Below, piece after piece: positions 1-12,369 of a stretch of 64,000 bases of DNA. The position numbers and the translations under genes were made by a program. This DNA comes from Cryptomeria japonica (lineage: Eukaryota; Streptophyta; Pinopsida; Cupressales; Cupressaceae): NCBI RefSeq assembly GCF_030272615.1, contig NC_081408.1:67187546-67251545 (forward strand). Direction: 5' to 3'. Position 1 is the stretch's first letter. Each line of letters opens with the position of its first letter. A model generated the notes under the pieces. The model was not told the origin of the DNA. It ran no database searches and saw only the letters and a list, made by a program, of their open reading frames with translations.

Positions 1-302
1 AAAGAGTGAATTTTCTGCTAGATTTTTAACATATTTCAAAACAGAAAATAGATGAACTTACGACTAACCAATAGCAATAAGGAACTTTCGAATCACTGAA
101 TCACCTCCACAAAGTGATAATAATTCAACACCCAGAACACAAAGTTTCAAAGCATAATTCAAAATTCTTCATATATGTATATCCAACTTCAATGCACAAA
201 GTCTTTGGAAGCTAAAACATGCATATACTATCCTTGATCACTGTTCTTCAGAAAAATCTATCTTAAAGCTATATCTAATCTCCCCTTCTTTCTTCCCTCT
301 TG

Positions 303-316
303 CTCATATATATAAA
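303..316 (-). promoter_or_regulatory. TATA box of LTR1
   Basis: The minus strand reads TTTATATATATGAGC followed by a GA-rich tract. The same arrangement is present in LTR2 and LTR3. It lies downstream of the U3 ORF and upstream of the R/U5 part, as expected for the element promoter. Confidence 0.5.
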
Positions 317-475
317 CAGTTCCATGCCCCAACATTTATAGTTTTTTGTTTGTTTTTTTAAAAAAAAAATCTCGAAGGGCTTCCCTTAAAACCCAGCCCT
401 ATCGGGTTAACACAAGAAACTGTTATGAAACTAGAAAGCAGTTATCAAAAAGATAGAACGCCAGCGGGTGAGGAT

Positions 476-3400
476 TCAGTTTCCACTATATTCGCCGGCT
501 TCCTCCTCATCTCCGACGGTTTGACATACCAGCTTCCAGCTCCGAAAAGTAGACGTGAATTCCTGCATGGCATGTGAGTGCGGGTTCTTTAAACTCATCA
601 GTCGGGCTCTACATGCATCCTTCTGCCACCTATACTCCTTCATCTTTAGGCTCTGACGTGGCATCAGTTTCTCATTGAGGCGCAACATGGATTCTATACC
701 TGCCAACGAAGTGAAATCGTCGACCTTTGGCATTTCTTTGTCCCTAATCCGTTCAACTGCTTCAGTGAAACTTTTGGTTAACACTTCAATGTCCATGCTG
801 CCTTCATCCAATTGTAAAATGCCTGTGGGATTAACAACCTTCATGTCTTTAACCAGTTCCTTATGCATGTCTATGATTTGATTCTCGACGCTTTGGACCT
901 CTTTGATGGCCTCTTTGTAGATGGACTCCTTCCAGCTCATATTACTTTTGAGGATAAATAATATGCATGGGTCCACGGCTTTCATAGGGTTCTCTCCTAA
1001 GAATTTGAGAACTCCAAACTTTTCAACCTCTGTTACTCGGGAAACTATGGTTTGGCACTGTGACAATTCTGTCTCCCATACTGGTATCAAAGTTTGAATT
1101 TCCCTGAGCAATGCCTCACCTTCGGAATAGATACTAGTAACTTCGGAAATAAATTTATTCCCTTGATCTAATATGCTATTTACCCAGCTAACCATAGCGT
1201 CAGACAGCAATTTTCCCCTCTGCATCTGTTTCATCAATTGCTGGCTTTCGGCAAAATTTGGATCGAATGGCTGAGGCATCTGGATTATTGGGTTAGGTCC
1301 CAAATTAATCAGCGAATTGATGTATGCGGCCATCGTCACCACCATTGCTTTCAATTCTTTCTTCTCTCTGGAATCTTTTTCTGATTGCGTGAGCATGTGG
1401 TCAGTAGAAAATTTAAAGAAATTATTACCAGTATTCCTATTAAGGGTACCCAGTTCAATAGAAGTGACTTTGAATCCTTCTTCATCGATTTCCCCTGACT
1501 CCCTTTTCTGTTTATAAGTAGCCACCTCCGCTATGATTTTCCCCGTCACTGGATCTTTAGTGAGACAAGCATCCATTTTCATTTTCTTTGTTTTAGACCC
1601 TCTAGCCGCATACCTAGTGACAATATCTTTTACTGGCGTGGCCACTGGTTGCAAACTCCGCTTCTTATTGATTGAATTTGACAACCATAAAGGAACAGTG
1701 GGAGTAGTTGACATCATCTGAGTATCTTTAGTCGAAGTCAAGAAATTGGGTTGATCTGCCTTTGGTGTTTCAATGAATTGGACTTCATCGTCTGCTCCAT
1801 CTGGGAAAGCGAACTTGTCACTTGAATCCCGCTCTGGTGATGTCATTTTCTGCTTCTGGGGGCTAGGTTGCTTCAAAGCTTTGTTCCTGGAACGGGATCT
1901 CGTCCTAGGAGCCGTGACTTGTGATCGGGAAGGAGACTTTATTATCTTATCTGAAGTCAGTGCATCACCTGCAACATGAGAAAGTGGAATGTCAGATTGA
2001 AGCGGTTCTGAGAGAGAAATCACCTTAGGAGAAGACTCATTGATGTTTCCATTTCTTTTCCTTTGCAGCCAATCATCTGTATAAGTTAATATGGATCTGG
2101 CTCTCAAATTAATATCATCATCTTCCTCCTTGCTCCAATCAATTGTCAAGGATTTTGCTTCGTTTGATCCTTCCCATCCGGGTTCAACTAAAAATGAACC
2201 ATCTTCGATGATTCCTTGTGTTTTGAACTTCAATTTTAAAGAGCTGCATATCTCTTACTATCGAAGTTTCTCCTGCTGCAGTAGAACCCAAGATTGAATC
2301 CCAGCAAGTTGTTTCCGATGATGGAAGCGTTATTCATGTTGTTACAGGCCAAAGAGCGCAGCCTAATAGGGAAAACCATCTCCCATTTCTCCTAAGGGAG
2401 ATTATCCTTAATAACAGCAGAAAGTTGCCTGCATAATTCGGCTAAAATGAAACAATCAAGGGCATATCGAGGCAACTTCACGGGTTCTTCCTCAAACCCT
2501 CCGACTCTCAAATATGTGAACCTAGGAAACTGAATAAAAGAACTCCTATAATGTTGAACCAGCCTCAGTGATTTAGGGGAAAGTCGTGGCATTTGAACAC
2601 CTTCTAGAGCCAAATAAATGTTTTCAAACAATACATCATGCACCTTACGGAAATCCTCCAGAACTCTGTCTTTTTGCAACAACGGACAATATTGGAAGAT
2701 GGTCATTTCCACATTCCATACCTCATGCGGAAGAGCGGTGAGATCACACGTGCAGGCAATACAGTAAGTCAAATATGAGGCCATATGAAAATCTTCTCCA
2801 GACTCTTTGGTGCGTTTGAGCTGGCTTCTCAGGGAAGTGGCAATAATCTCCGCCCAATCCATCCATTGTTCACCTTTTAAAATAATTTCAATGTACCTAT
2901 ACATCCATTCTTCGAACAAACATACATCAGCTGAACCTTTCACCCTGTGTAATAATACCACCAGGTCGTGTATGTGGGGTTTCATGTGGCTTCTAGTAAT
3001 GACCTTGGGGAGTCTAGACCCACCTCCATAGTTAACCTTGGTCCATTTCCTGGCTAGGGTGCTTCTGTACACACTAGGGTTTTCCCGATACTCAGCTTCA
3101 GCTTGAATGGGTGAGAAAGCAGCAAAGGTACTTGTTGTTAATTTCAAAACAGATGAAATGGTTTCCCTGGAGACAATAAGTATGACATCACCATTTTTGT
3201 TTACTATGCTCTTGCTTCTTACATCATAATGGTCAATGCAAAGTTGTAGGAGTTCAGGGTTTATGAAGGCAGGGGGAAACGCAGCAGCTTCAATTAACCC
3301 GCTCGTTAATATTTCCATACATCCCTTAACCTCTTCCGTATTGGCAAGAAAATTTGCTTGCAGACTCTCCACATTTACCCCCTCTAAATTAATATCACAA

Positions 3401-3477
3401 ATCACTGGTCTTTTACATTCAAGGCTAGAAACATTACCAAGAAAATGCATAACCGACTTCATTCTCAACTTAAACAA
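476..3477 (-). pseudogene. LTR-encoded ORF, copy 1 (broken)
   Basis: This copy survives as 361 codons (3477-2392) and 585 codons (2233-476). They are separated by a 127-bp deletion at about 2240, between direct repeats AGAGCT, which shifts the frame. The N-terminal part looks globular, with a conserved tract GLIEAAAFPPA followed by a stretch around SRETISSVLKL that loosely recalls plant mobile-domain proteins of transposons. A basic segment rich in Arg/Ser (RSRSRNKALKQ) follows. The C-terminal third is helical and charged, like a coiled coil. No catalytic motif is visible and the function is unknown. The ORF lies upstream of the LTR TATA box, so in a genomic transcript it would sit 3' of pol, in the position used by env-like or accessory ORFs. 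Clear homology exists only to the other LTR copies and to a diverged copy at 28143. Confidence 0.7.
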
Positions 3478-4009
3478 GCGAGACCTCTTTCAGACAAACC
3501 TTTGAAAGTAACAGTTTGCAGACCAGAACAAAGGTTACTAAACTCTCACCTGTTTTCCATTGAAAAGCAAATAATCTTCTCTAGCTTCCCTAACTGCTCC
3601 TTCTCTCCTAAAACGGACCTCTTTTCCTTTTTCCTTTTCCTCTTTTTTTTTGTTTTGGATAACTTACCAGGCAACTGAATCAAAATTTATCACAGGGAAA
3701 CTTTATACATGGGAAGGTCAGATAATGATAGTTCATCACCTCACATCAGGATTGACATGCTCGAGGCATCGATGCATAAATGCCTTGATTAATGATTTAC
3801 CCTTTCGCATGAGCTAATAATAATTAATTTCATGCAGTATCCAGTCATTTCTAGAACGAAGGTCTACTCACACACATAACAATGATGCCCTTTACCTTGA
3901 AAAAGAAATAAAATCTTTTGATTTGACATGCTGACGGGACCATTGATTGCTTTGAGAGAAAGGCGGCGCATCGTACTCCAAAAATAAACTCCCGCCATCA
4001 ACACTTGTC

Positions 4010-4185
4010 AAGAACCACTTTGAATAAGCTTGAACCGAGCTTCAAAATGGTTCAAAGTATTTCAAAGAAGACCGCCGCGATAAAAGATACTTCCTGCCAA
4101 AGAAAGAATCTTAGTGTGAAAAATTTGGTCGAACCACTTTGAACTACTTTGAATCGAGGTTCGAAATGATTCGAAGCGATTCAAA
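4010..4185. repeat. Array of TTTGAA/TTCGAA motifs in U3
   Basis: Near the outer end of the LTR the motif families GGTTC(A/G)AA and (C/T)TTTGAA occur about a dozen times, with imperfect inverted symmetry (for example CTTTGAATAAGCTTGAACC and GAGGTTCGAAATGATTCG). The same block is at about 16840-17015 and 27810-27985. A looser version is present in the diverged relative at 36800-36975. It could be a binding-site cluster or a hairpin-forming tract; the function is inferred only. Confidence 0.45.
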
Positions 4186-4493
4186 AGGGAGGGGAGGAAT
4201 GACCGTGGAAGCTTGCGACCTTGACCAACTTCTTCAAAGGACGATAGACACTTAGATGATGAAGGGGAGGCCTCGAATAAGATAGGTGGGGTTTTTAAAG
4301 GGGAACTCTTGAATTAATATGGCGACTCTAAACACAACTAACAGGGGCTCTGACTGGGGACTGTGTATGCGGAATACACAGAGAACTCAGAAACAGGAGA
4401 TAAAACTCAACACAGCTGATAGGAAAGAAAACAACAAGAACAAAAAAACTAGACACAACAAAATACTATGTACACAGCAGGGGACATCAAAAC

Positions 4494-7400
4494 TTAGAAT
4501 TTGACCAGCTTCAAATCCTGCCCATTATATGTAAAAGGCAGAATTGTTCCATCTGGGTATCTCAAACAGAAAGTGTTAGGAATAAACAACTTCTGAAATA
4601 AAGAAGGGACCTTTCCAAAGAGATTCAAATTTTCCGTGTGCTCCTTTTGGTTCTTTCCTCTTATCCCACAGGAGTACTTCATCATTCTTAAGGAAATTTC
4701 TTGGTCGAGCTTTCCTGTCAAAGATGCGCTTCACATTCATCTGGTGTTCTGTGATGTGATCAACTAATTTGCTCCTCTCATTTTCCAACTTGTGCAGATA
4801 CATGACTCTCTTCTCTAATGAATTCTTAAAGAATTGGTCTTCGATGACTGATTGCAATTTAGCAGCTGATAACTCCAAGGGTAAAGATAATTGAGCTCCA
4901 ATCCCATACACTAATTAAAATGGAGCCATCCCAATAGCTCTTTTTGGTGTGATCTGGTTTGCCCACAATGCTTCATAGAGCCTTTTGTGCCAATCTCGGG
5001 AATTGTCAGATACCAATTTTTTTATGATGGCCACTAGATTCTTATTGCTGGACTCTGCCTGCCCATTTCCCTGTGGAAAATAATCTGATGAATGTGCCAA
5101 TGATACACCATGTTCGTAACAGAATAGTGATATTTCCTCTAATGAGAAAGAAGTGGCATTATCTGAAACCACTTTCTGAGGTACACCAAATCTAACAAAA
5201 ATTTGTTCCATCAGAAATTCACATACCACTTGAGAGTTAGATTTCTTCGTTGGAATCGCCTCCACCCATTTAGTGAAATAATCTGTCGCTGTTAGAATGT
5301 AGATATGTCTAGTGCTTGATGGAGGATTTATAGGTCCAATAAAGTCGATGCCCCATTGTTGAAACGGTTCATCAATTACTACAGGTCTGAGAGGTAATGC
5401 TGCTAATTGAGGACGTCCAGTAAAAAATTGACATTTCTCACAGTTTTTCACAAATTTATAAGCATCTTTGAACATACCTGGCCAGTAAAAACAATTCCTG
5501 AGAATTTTAAAGGCAGTAACAGTGGATGAAAAGTGCCCTCCGCAAACCTCAGAATGGTACACTTTTAACAATTTTTCTTGTTGCTCTGCATCCACGCACC
5601 TTAAAAATGTTCCATCGATTCCCCTCTTATATAGAAAACTGTCTGAAATTACATATTTGGCAGCTTTCAGTCTGAGATTCCGTCTTTCTTTATAATTCAT
5701 ATTTGACGGGCATTCACCGTATGAAAGAAAATATGCAATGTCAGAGAACCAAGGATCTGTTAGGCTGACCAGTAAAACCATATGGGCTTCATCGGATTTA
5801 CCGGGAGACACATCTCTATTCTCAGCTATCATTTTGCACAAACCACGTCCCCTTACCAGAGAAGTAGGTTTGATTGTTAAATCATATTCTTGCACTTTAG
5901 CTACCCAAGTTGCTCGTTTATTCATTCCTACTTCTTGCTGAGTTAAGATACTTTTGACTGCGGTCTCGGGCACATATACAACAGAATGCGAGTGCAGTAT
6001 GTAATACCTAAATTGTTTCAATTCCCTTACTACAGCAAAGGCATGTTTTTCTGTTGGACTATAATTTAATTCATGTTTCTTCAATGGAACACTCATGAAG
6101 GCGATTGGAGCTTCTTTTCCTTCATCATTGGGTTGGGTTAAAATACTAGATAGAGAGTGCTCAGAAGCGTAACAATAAATAATGAAGTATTTCTCAAAAT
6201 TAGGGCTTACCAGCATTGGAGCACTTACGATAGCTATTTTGATATCTTCAAAAGCTTTCTTACCCTCTTCTTGCCATCTGAAAGGACGTTTCTCGCTCAT
6301 CATGTCCAGCATGTATCTCACCTTTTCAGAAAATTCGGGTACAAAACTTCTCAGGAAATTGATCTAACCAAAGAAAGATTTCAAATCACTTCTATTTGTA
6401 GGCAGAACCAGCTTCTGTATTGCTTTCACCCTCTCTGGGTCGATTTTTATACCCTCTTTAGAAACAACATGCCCGAGCAATTTGCCTTCTTCAACGAAGA
6501 AAATAGATTTCTTCGGATTCAAAGATATACCATGCTGTCTACATCTCTCCAGCACCTTCTCCAAGTCCCTCAAATGATGTTTCCTTCTTTTACAATAGAC
6601 AGTTAAATCATCAAGATATATAACAATTATCTTATCTCGCAGGTCTTTGAAAGAGGAATTCATTGCTCGCTGAAAAGTAGCTCCGGCATTAATTAGACCA
6701 AAAGGCATTCGGTTGTAAGCAAAGGTGCCCCAGGGAGTGATGAATGTTGTTTTGTGTTGATCTTCTGGAGCGACACTAATCTGATTATATCCTGAGTAAC
6801 CATCCAGCATCGACATTACTTCGGATCCAGCTACTGACTGCAAGACATGATCCATAGTAGGAAGCGCATAGTTATCTTTGAGGCTTGCTTGATTCAGATT
6901 CCTACAGTCTACACAAATCCTTATTTCGCTGTTCTTTTTCCTTACCGGAATGATATTTGCCACCCATGTTGAATGATGTATTGGGTAAATTATACGAGCT
7001 TTCAACATCTTTTCTACCTCTCTAAAAATGGCTTCTGAAACTTTGGGGTTGTAATTTCTAAGCTTTTGTCTAAAGGTAGTGGCCCCTGGTTTCAATGGTA
7101 TGTGATGCACTAATTCACCATTTCTGAAATTTTTTAAGTCACCATAACCCCATGCAAAAACATCTTGATATTGGATTAAAAGCTTAGATAAGTTCCTCTT
7201 TTCCCTTGCAGAACAGGTTTTGCCTATAGAAATTAGCTTAGGGTCCTCTTCACTTCCAATGTTGATCTTGTCATGTTCCTCTTTCTTTCCATTAGAATCA
7301 ACATCTTTCTTTAAAGAACTATCATCCTTTCTACCAAAAAGATGTTCCAAAGAAACCAGGCCTTTGGGAATTCTGTTTCCTTGAAGTTGGATCACTTCCC

Positions 7401-9135
7401 TTGTTTCCGTTGATTCTTCACCGATTGGCTTACCCCAATGTTCAGATCCTTCGAAAAGGATTTCAGCGAAATTTCCCGCGCATGCCATGAATTCTTTTAA
7501 TTGTTCATCATCGTTAAAGACCTGCCAATGATTAATATTATCTGGGACTCTTGGTCTGTATAACACCTCAATCCTGTAAATATTGTTTTTGAATTCGGGA
7601 TGGGGCAATAATAAAGATGCAGAGACAGCTAAAGAATCAGCTTTGGTATTTTGAGCACGAGGGACGAATTCAATAGAAAAAGCTTCAAATGACTCAATTT
7701 CATCCCAAACCAGATTTCTATAATGCCTCAGTCGATCATTTTTTAGAGAGAATTGTTTTCTCACCTACTTAACAATGAGTTCAGCATCCCCCTTTGCTTT
7801 TAGCTGCCTTATCCCTTTTCCCTTTGCTTCTTGTAAACCTAGAAGTAACGCCTCATATTCTGCTGTATTATTTGTATTATGGAAATCCAGCTTAAAAGAG
7901 AAAGGGAAAATTTCCCCGGAAGGTGAAATGAGTACTACACCAGCGCCTGAGCCTGAGTTCGAGCAACTTCCATCAAATTCTAAAGTCCACAAGGTTTCTT
8001 CAGCACTTACCGTGTTTTCTTCACATGACTTCTCGGGTAAGATGATGTAATTCCCGAATTGACACTCCTCATATAATATATGTGCTTTGGGATTGTAAGA
8101 AGGTACCACAGTATATTTGTTTTTCGGTTCAGGTTCTATCTTTATTTTCTTCTTTCCCACAGGAATATATGCTTCGGACCAGTCCATTTTAATTTCTCCA
8201 CCTATATCCTTGCAGAAAGTTCTGCTGAGTAGCATCCCATAGCTAGCTGGAATATCAGCTACCAGAATAGTGAGCTTCACTCTCTTTTCAGGGCAAGTGT
8301 AAAGGACAACTTGTACATCTTTCACTTGGCCAACCAGGGGTACCTGCTTCCCATCTATAGCATAGCAACACCCAAAAGTTTTTGTGAGCTCCAAACCAAG
8401 GGCCTTTGCAACTGGTCGAGGCATAATATTATCTGATGCTCCGGAATCAATAATACAATTACTAAGCCTTTGACCATTTAATAACAAAGATATATAAAAT
8501 GGGTTGAGCTTTTTCTCCTCCGTTTCCTTTTGAACAGAATTAGGAGTAGCCTCAATGTCTTTTGAGCATCTCTCTGATACAAAGGTGGGTTCATCAGCTT
8601 TTACATCTTCAGAAACATTATTTGTAACATGTGCACTAGTGACTGAACTTCCCTTCACGTATTGAACCAACTTGTCCAACTCCTTAGGATTAAGCTTTAG
8701 ATATTCCGCTGGTGAAATGGATATAGAAGAGATTTTACAAAATTCTACAATGTCAAAAGCTGAGGCACTAGCTTTCGTTTCAGACCTGAACAAAATCTTA
8801 GGTTCCATAGTATCAGCCTGAACATGCTCCTTACCTTTAGAATTTGATACATTTGGGGTGTTTCCAGGATAAAATTTTTCATTCCGCTGGCCTCTAGTCA
8901 TGACTGTGCAGGCGGGTTCTTGAAGTGTTGTAAAAACATCACCTCCTCTCTCTGAATCAGATTCATATTCAAGGAAGTAACTACCAGACTCGCCCTTTTC
9001 TTCATTTTTTTTTTCAACCATCGCTTCTGCCATAAGAGCGTTCTTTGCTAGCTGAATACATTTGAGCCAGTCAGGACATTCTCGTTCATCATGGTCCGAA
9101 GTCATGTGGAAAGAACACATTGTTTCTGTAGTCAC
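4494..9135 (-). pseudogene. Gypsy A pol (protease-RNase H-RT-RNase H-integrase), broken
   Basis: Open segments at 9135-7765, 7764-6364, 6321-4915 and 4911-4576 share one frame; a one-base frameshift near 4580 moves the last about 27 codons to another frame (stop at 4494). Order: zinc knuckle CSFHMTSDHDERECP, aspartic protease with CIIDSGASD, an RNase H beginning EFDGSCSNSGSGAG, RT with VIYLDD, a second RNase H without its usual acidic residues, then integrase with zinc-binding H/C residues and a D-D-E core. No chromodomain is seen after the integrase. Breaks are Gln-to-TAG at 7762-7764 and at about 6362, and Glu-to-TAA at about 4912. RT has Cys in ICVDCRN where copy B has Phe. The protease active site is intact here, unlike copy B. 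Confidence 0.88.
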
Positions 9136-9430
9136 ATAAATCTGTCCACTTAATTAAATGAATATTTAGTATTTATTTGATTATTTAACCATCAATTAAT
9201 AATTAATTAAATTAATATTTAATTAATTCATCTTAACCCTCTTCTCCTATTAATTAAATAAATTATTTGATTTATTTGATTTAATTCACTTAACCAAATT
9301 CAGACCATTAATTAAATAAATAAATCATATTTATTTAATTAAATCTTCTCTCACATTTAAATAAATTAATATTTATTTAAAACCCCCAAAATCCCACCTC
9401 TCACATTTAAATAAATTAACATTTATTTAA

Positions 9431-9588
9431 ATCACCTTTATCCTCCACCCACTTGCATTTTCCTACAAATGCAAGTTGCACAATTATTTTAAATAAATAA
9501 TTTATTTAAATCACCTTTATCCTCCACCCACTTGTATTTTCCTACAAAAGCAAGTTGCACAACTATTTTAAATAAATTATTTATTTAA
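9431..9588. repeat. Two-copy tandem repeat, about 79 bp period
   Basis: The block beginning ATCACCTTTATCCTCCACCC and including CCTACAAATGCAAGTTGCAC is repeated twice in a row within the solo LTR, with a few differences between copies. A third partial echo (CACTTGCATTTTCCTACAAA) is near 9895. Confidence 0.6.
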
Positions 9589-10572
9589 AATCCTATTTAT
9601 CCTCACCCACTTGAAACCTTTTATGGTTTCCCTTAAAGTATTCAAACTTGATGGCTTTAAAGTCTTCAAACTTGATGGCTTCCTTCTATAGTCTTCTTAA
9701 GACTTTAATGGTTTTCCTTAAAGTCTTCAAGCCTTTAATGGTTTCCCTCAAAGTCTTCAAGCATTTTAATGCTTTATCTTCATTTTTCTCATTTAAATAA
9801 ATTAATATTTATTTAAATATTTATCCAAATTCAACTTACACCATTTAATTGAAATAAATGATTTTATTTTAATTGAAAATACCAAAATTTCTCCCACTTG
9901 CATTTTCCTACAAAATCCACTTGTATGCCTAAACCCCTTCTAGATTCTTCTAAACCCTTCCTAATTAGCCTAATCCATCCCCTAAATATTGTCACATTCC
10001 TAAGCAAATTGGAGTCACTTCTCAAAGACTCCAAAGTCTTTGAAAAGCAATTAATGCTTTGTGTGTTCAACAAATTAACCCTCAAAGTCTTGGATAACCT
10101 TTGAAAGCTTCCAACCTTCAACCACTAAATGGCTCAAAGTCTTTGATAACCATTGAAGGCTTTCAACCTTCAACCACTTAATCCCCAAAGTCTCCAATAA
10201 CCATTAATGGTTAATTCAACCCTCCCACATGGTTAAAACATTTGTTTTGACTCAACCTCTACCCAACCCAAAGGTCTCATCAGGCCATTAATGCTTTGAC
10301 CATGATTATCTCTTAAACATTTGCACAAAGGTTTATCCTTGGATTAACTCTTAATCCAATGGGTAATCTTAATTTAGACTTGACCCTTACCTTCTAGATA
10401 ACCATGAGGTCTTCTCAAGCCTTTAATGCCTCCAACCTCTTCTCTCAACCCAATCCTATGTTGACACTTGTCACCATTTTATTGGTGCCAATTGTGCACA
10501 TGGATCCCCAACTTTCAAACTTGGCCCTTGATTAAACCACTCAATCTTAACCCTTCATTTCCCCATTTCTTC

Positions 10573-10580
10573 TATAAATA
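10573..10580 (+). promoter_or_regulatory. TATA box of the solo LTR
   Basis: TATAAATA is preceded by a pyrimidine-rich stretch (CCCCATTTCTTC). It lies about 400 bp from the CA end of the solo LTR, a normal U3/R arrangement, and sets the solo LTR orientation as plus, opposite to the host gypsy. Confidence 0.55.
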
Positions 10581-10986
10581 GAACCCTTCTCCTCAAGCAA
10601 AAGAAGAAGCATTTTTAGAGTATTGTTGTTATACTGGCATTAGCATAGAGCTTTTTCATAGCATCACTATCTACTCTTGCATAGTATTTGCTTATCATAT
10701 TCAACCATCTTGAATCTCCATATGGCATCCATGGCTAGTGCTAAAAGCTGAGAGCTACACTCATTTGGGACTTGGAGAGGAGAGGAACAAGGGAGGAGCA
10801 ACTATGAGCATCTTGATTAGCTATTTCATTCTATGTTTATATGCTTTCTATTTCATGCTTAATATCTCTCTTGATATGCCTGTTTAGGATAATCTTTTGT
10901 TGCTAACACTAACGTTTGTTTCTTGTGCTCTTGTGTGTGTTGCCATCAAACAGGTTTTCTAATCCTTTTTGCAGAGCATCAGTTTC

Positions 10987-12322
10987 TTTAGGTGCTTCTT
11001 CAATTTGTAGTCTCAATTGAGGAGCAGTTAATAGGGGAGCTCTCCCAACATTTTGAGACTGCTGCCGTCTGTGAATGTCTTGATAAGGGGAAGGATACTG
11101 AGTATGTGTTTTATTCTGTTGCCTCTTCATCATTGCTATGTCATTCATCAGTTTTTGTAAGACTGAGTCTGTGGATGTAGAAGATGAAACGGTCCCGGAA
11201 GTATGTACTTCTCTTTTCCACTTACCGGCAATAATGAACGCATCTTCGAGTTGAATAGCCAATCTCTGAGCAGCGCCTAAATCAGCACAAGCATCTTTAA
11301 TAAGATGAAAACTTATATCTGCTGGAACGGCATTAATAAAAAATGATTTCTGATTTTCTTCACTAGGCCTTGATGCCGTGGGAATCCTTTGAACCAATCT
11401 ATTGAATTTGGCCACAAACTCTCTCGTGGGTTCATGCATATCTTTCTTCATTTGACTGAGTTGGGAAAACAAAGAACATTCATTTTCAGGGGTTTTAAAT
11501 CTATTTTCAAAGGCATTTTTCATATCGTCCCAACTAGTAATAGAAAGATGGGGCAAATGATTGAACCAATCAGCAGCAGCATCAATCAAGGTTCGTACAA
11601 TCAATCTTACAGCAACTTCCTGTGTAGGGACGCTTATAACAACACAGGCAGAGTGAAAAGCGCTTAAGTGGTCATCTGTTGAGACTTTGTCGTCTCCACT
11701 AAACTTGGGTAAAATTTCAGTAGCTCCTTTAGGAAGTGCTGCAGGGTTCACACCTAAATTCAGTGGACCTATGTTCTGCCCCCAAGGTTGATTAGCAGCC
11801 ATGTTGGGTGATACAACTTGCAAGGGTGGAATTGATATACAGGCTAGAACAAGGGCACTCAATGGAAGCAAGGATTGAACCAAAGGTGAGAAGGGGGAAG
11901 GCTTTGGTGGTGAGCTAGGCTTGCTTTGGGATTTGATCTACTTCTTTTTAGGGTCGTTAAAATCTGGCAAGAGTTTTAGGTTTTTCAATGACTCAAAGTT
12001 CTCATCAAGAATTCCCTTTTTTCTTTCCCCTCTTGTGTATCTACGAGTAGCCAGTTCTAAACCACTGATGCGTTCAAGGTCTTGCAGGTGCCTGGGCTAG
12101 TCTATTCATGACAGCAGCCTCCTGAACTACGAGCACTCCTCTCAAGAACTCGGCTCTTTCTTCCTCTATTTCCAGAACCACTAATATTTGTTGATAGTGT
12201 TGACCACTTCTACATTCTCGCCAAGGAGTTGCCGCTAGGCCTGAAATTATGTCTTCTTGAGTATCTTCAAATCGAAGATTGGGTTGTAATACAGGGAAGA
12301 CCTCATTATGTTGAAGAACCAT
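10987..12322 (-). pseudogene. Gypsy A gag (broken)
   Basis: A gag-type capsid domain lies in the segment around WFNHLPHLSITSWDDMKNAF and FNRLVQRIPTASRPSEE, which resembles plant Ty3/gypsy retrotransposon gag. The leader segment starts at ATG 12322 and stops at about 12074 in a different frame from the gag domain; copy B has the same break. An extra stop (TAG) is at about 11938, where copy B has Gln. The downstream end is separated from the zinc knuckle by the solo LTR, so this frame now runs a few dozen codons into the solo LTR before stopping. Confidence 0.82.
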
Positions 12323-12369
12323 GGTTATACATTATATTTAAAGATTAAGGTTCCTTCAAAAGGATTCAT

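Larger units (their letters stand above)
1..4343 (-). repeat. Gypsy LTR1 (partial, long LTR)
   Basis: Position 1 corresponds to 12706 of LTR2, so about 308 bp of the R/U5 end lie outside the window. The right end is ...CAACTAACA at 4343. It contains the U3-encoded ORF (476-3477), a TATA box near 303-316 on the minus strand and a homopolymer T/A tract near 343-369. Compared with LTR2 and LTR3 it lacks 127 bp at about 2240, between two AGAGCT repeats. Confidence 0.8.
9127..10981 (+). mobile_element. Solo LTR inserted in gypsy A gag-pol
   Basis: A 1855-bp TG...CA unit (TGTAGTCACATAAATC... to ...GCAGAGCATCA) is flanked by the 5-bp duplication GTTTC (9122-9126 and 10982-10986). It is absent from copy B, where gag runs straight through the same point at about 21952. 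It is very AT-rich on its left side, with repeated ATTTAAATAAATT-type palindromes, and has a plant TATA box at 10573-10580. No coding region was seen, so it is probably a solo LTR left by LTR-LTR recombination. It shares no obvious similarity with the other LTRs here. Confidence 0.85.

Noticed and set aside
675-2297. Plus-strand short ORFs across the LTR and gypsy regions
   Set aside because: They are opposite-strand shadows of the long minus-strand frames, repeat in every copy and show no motif.
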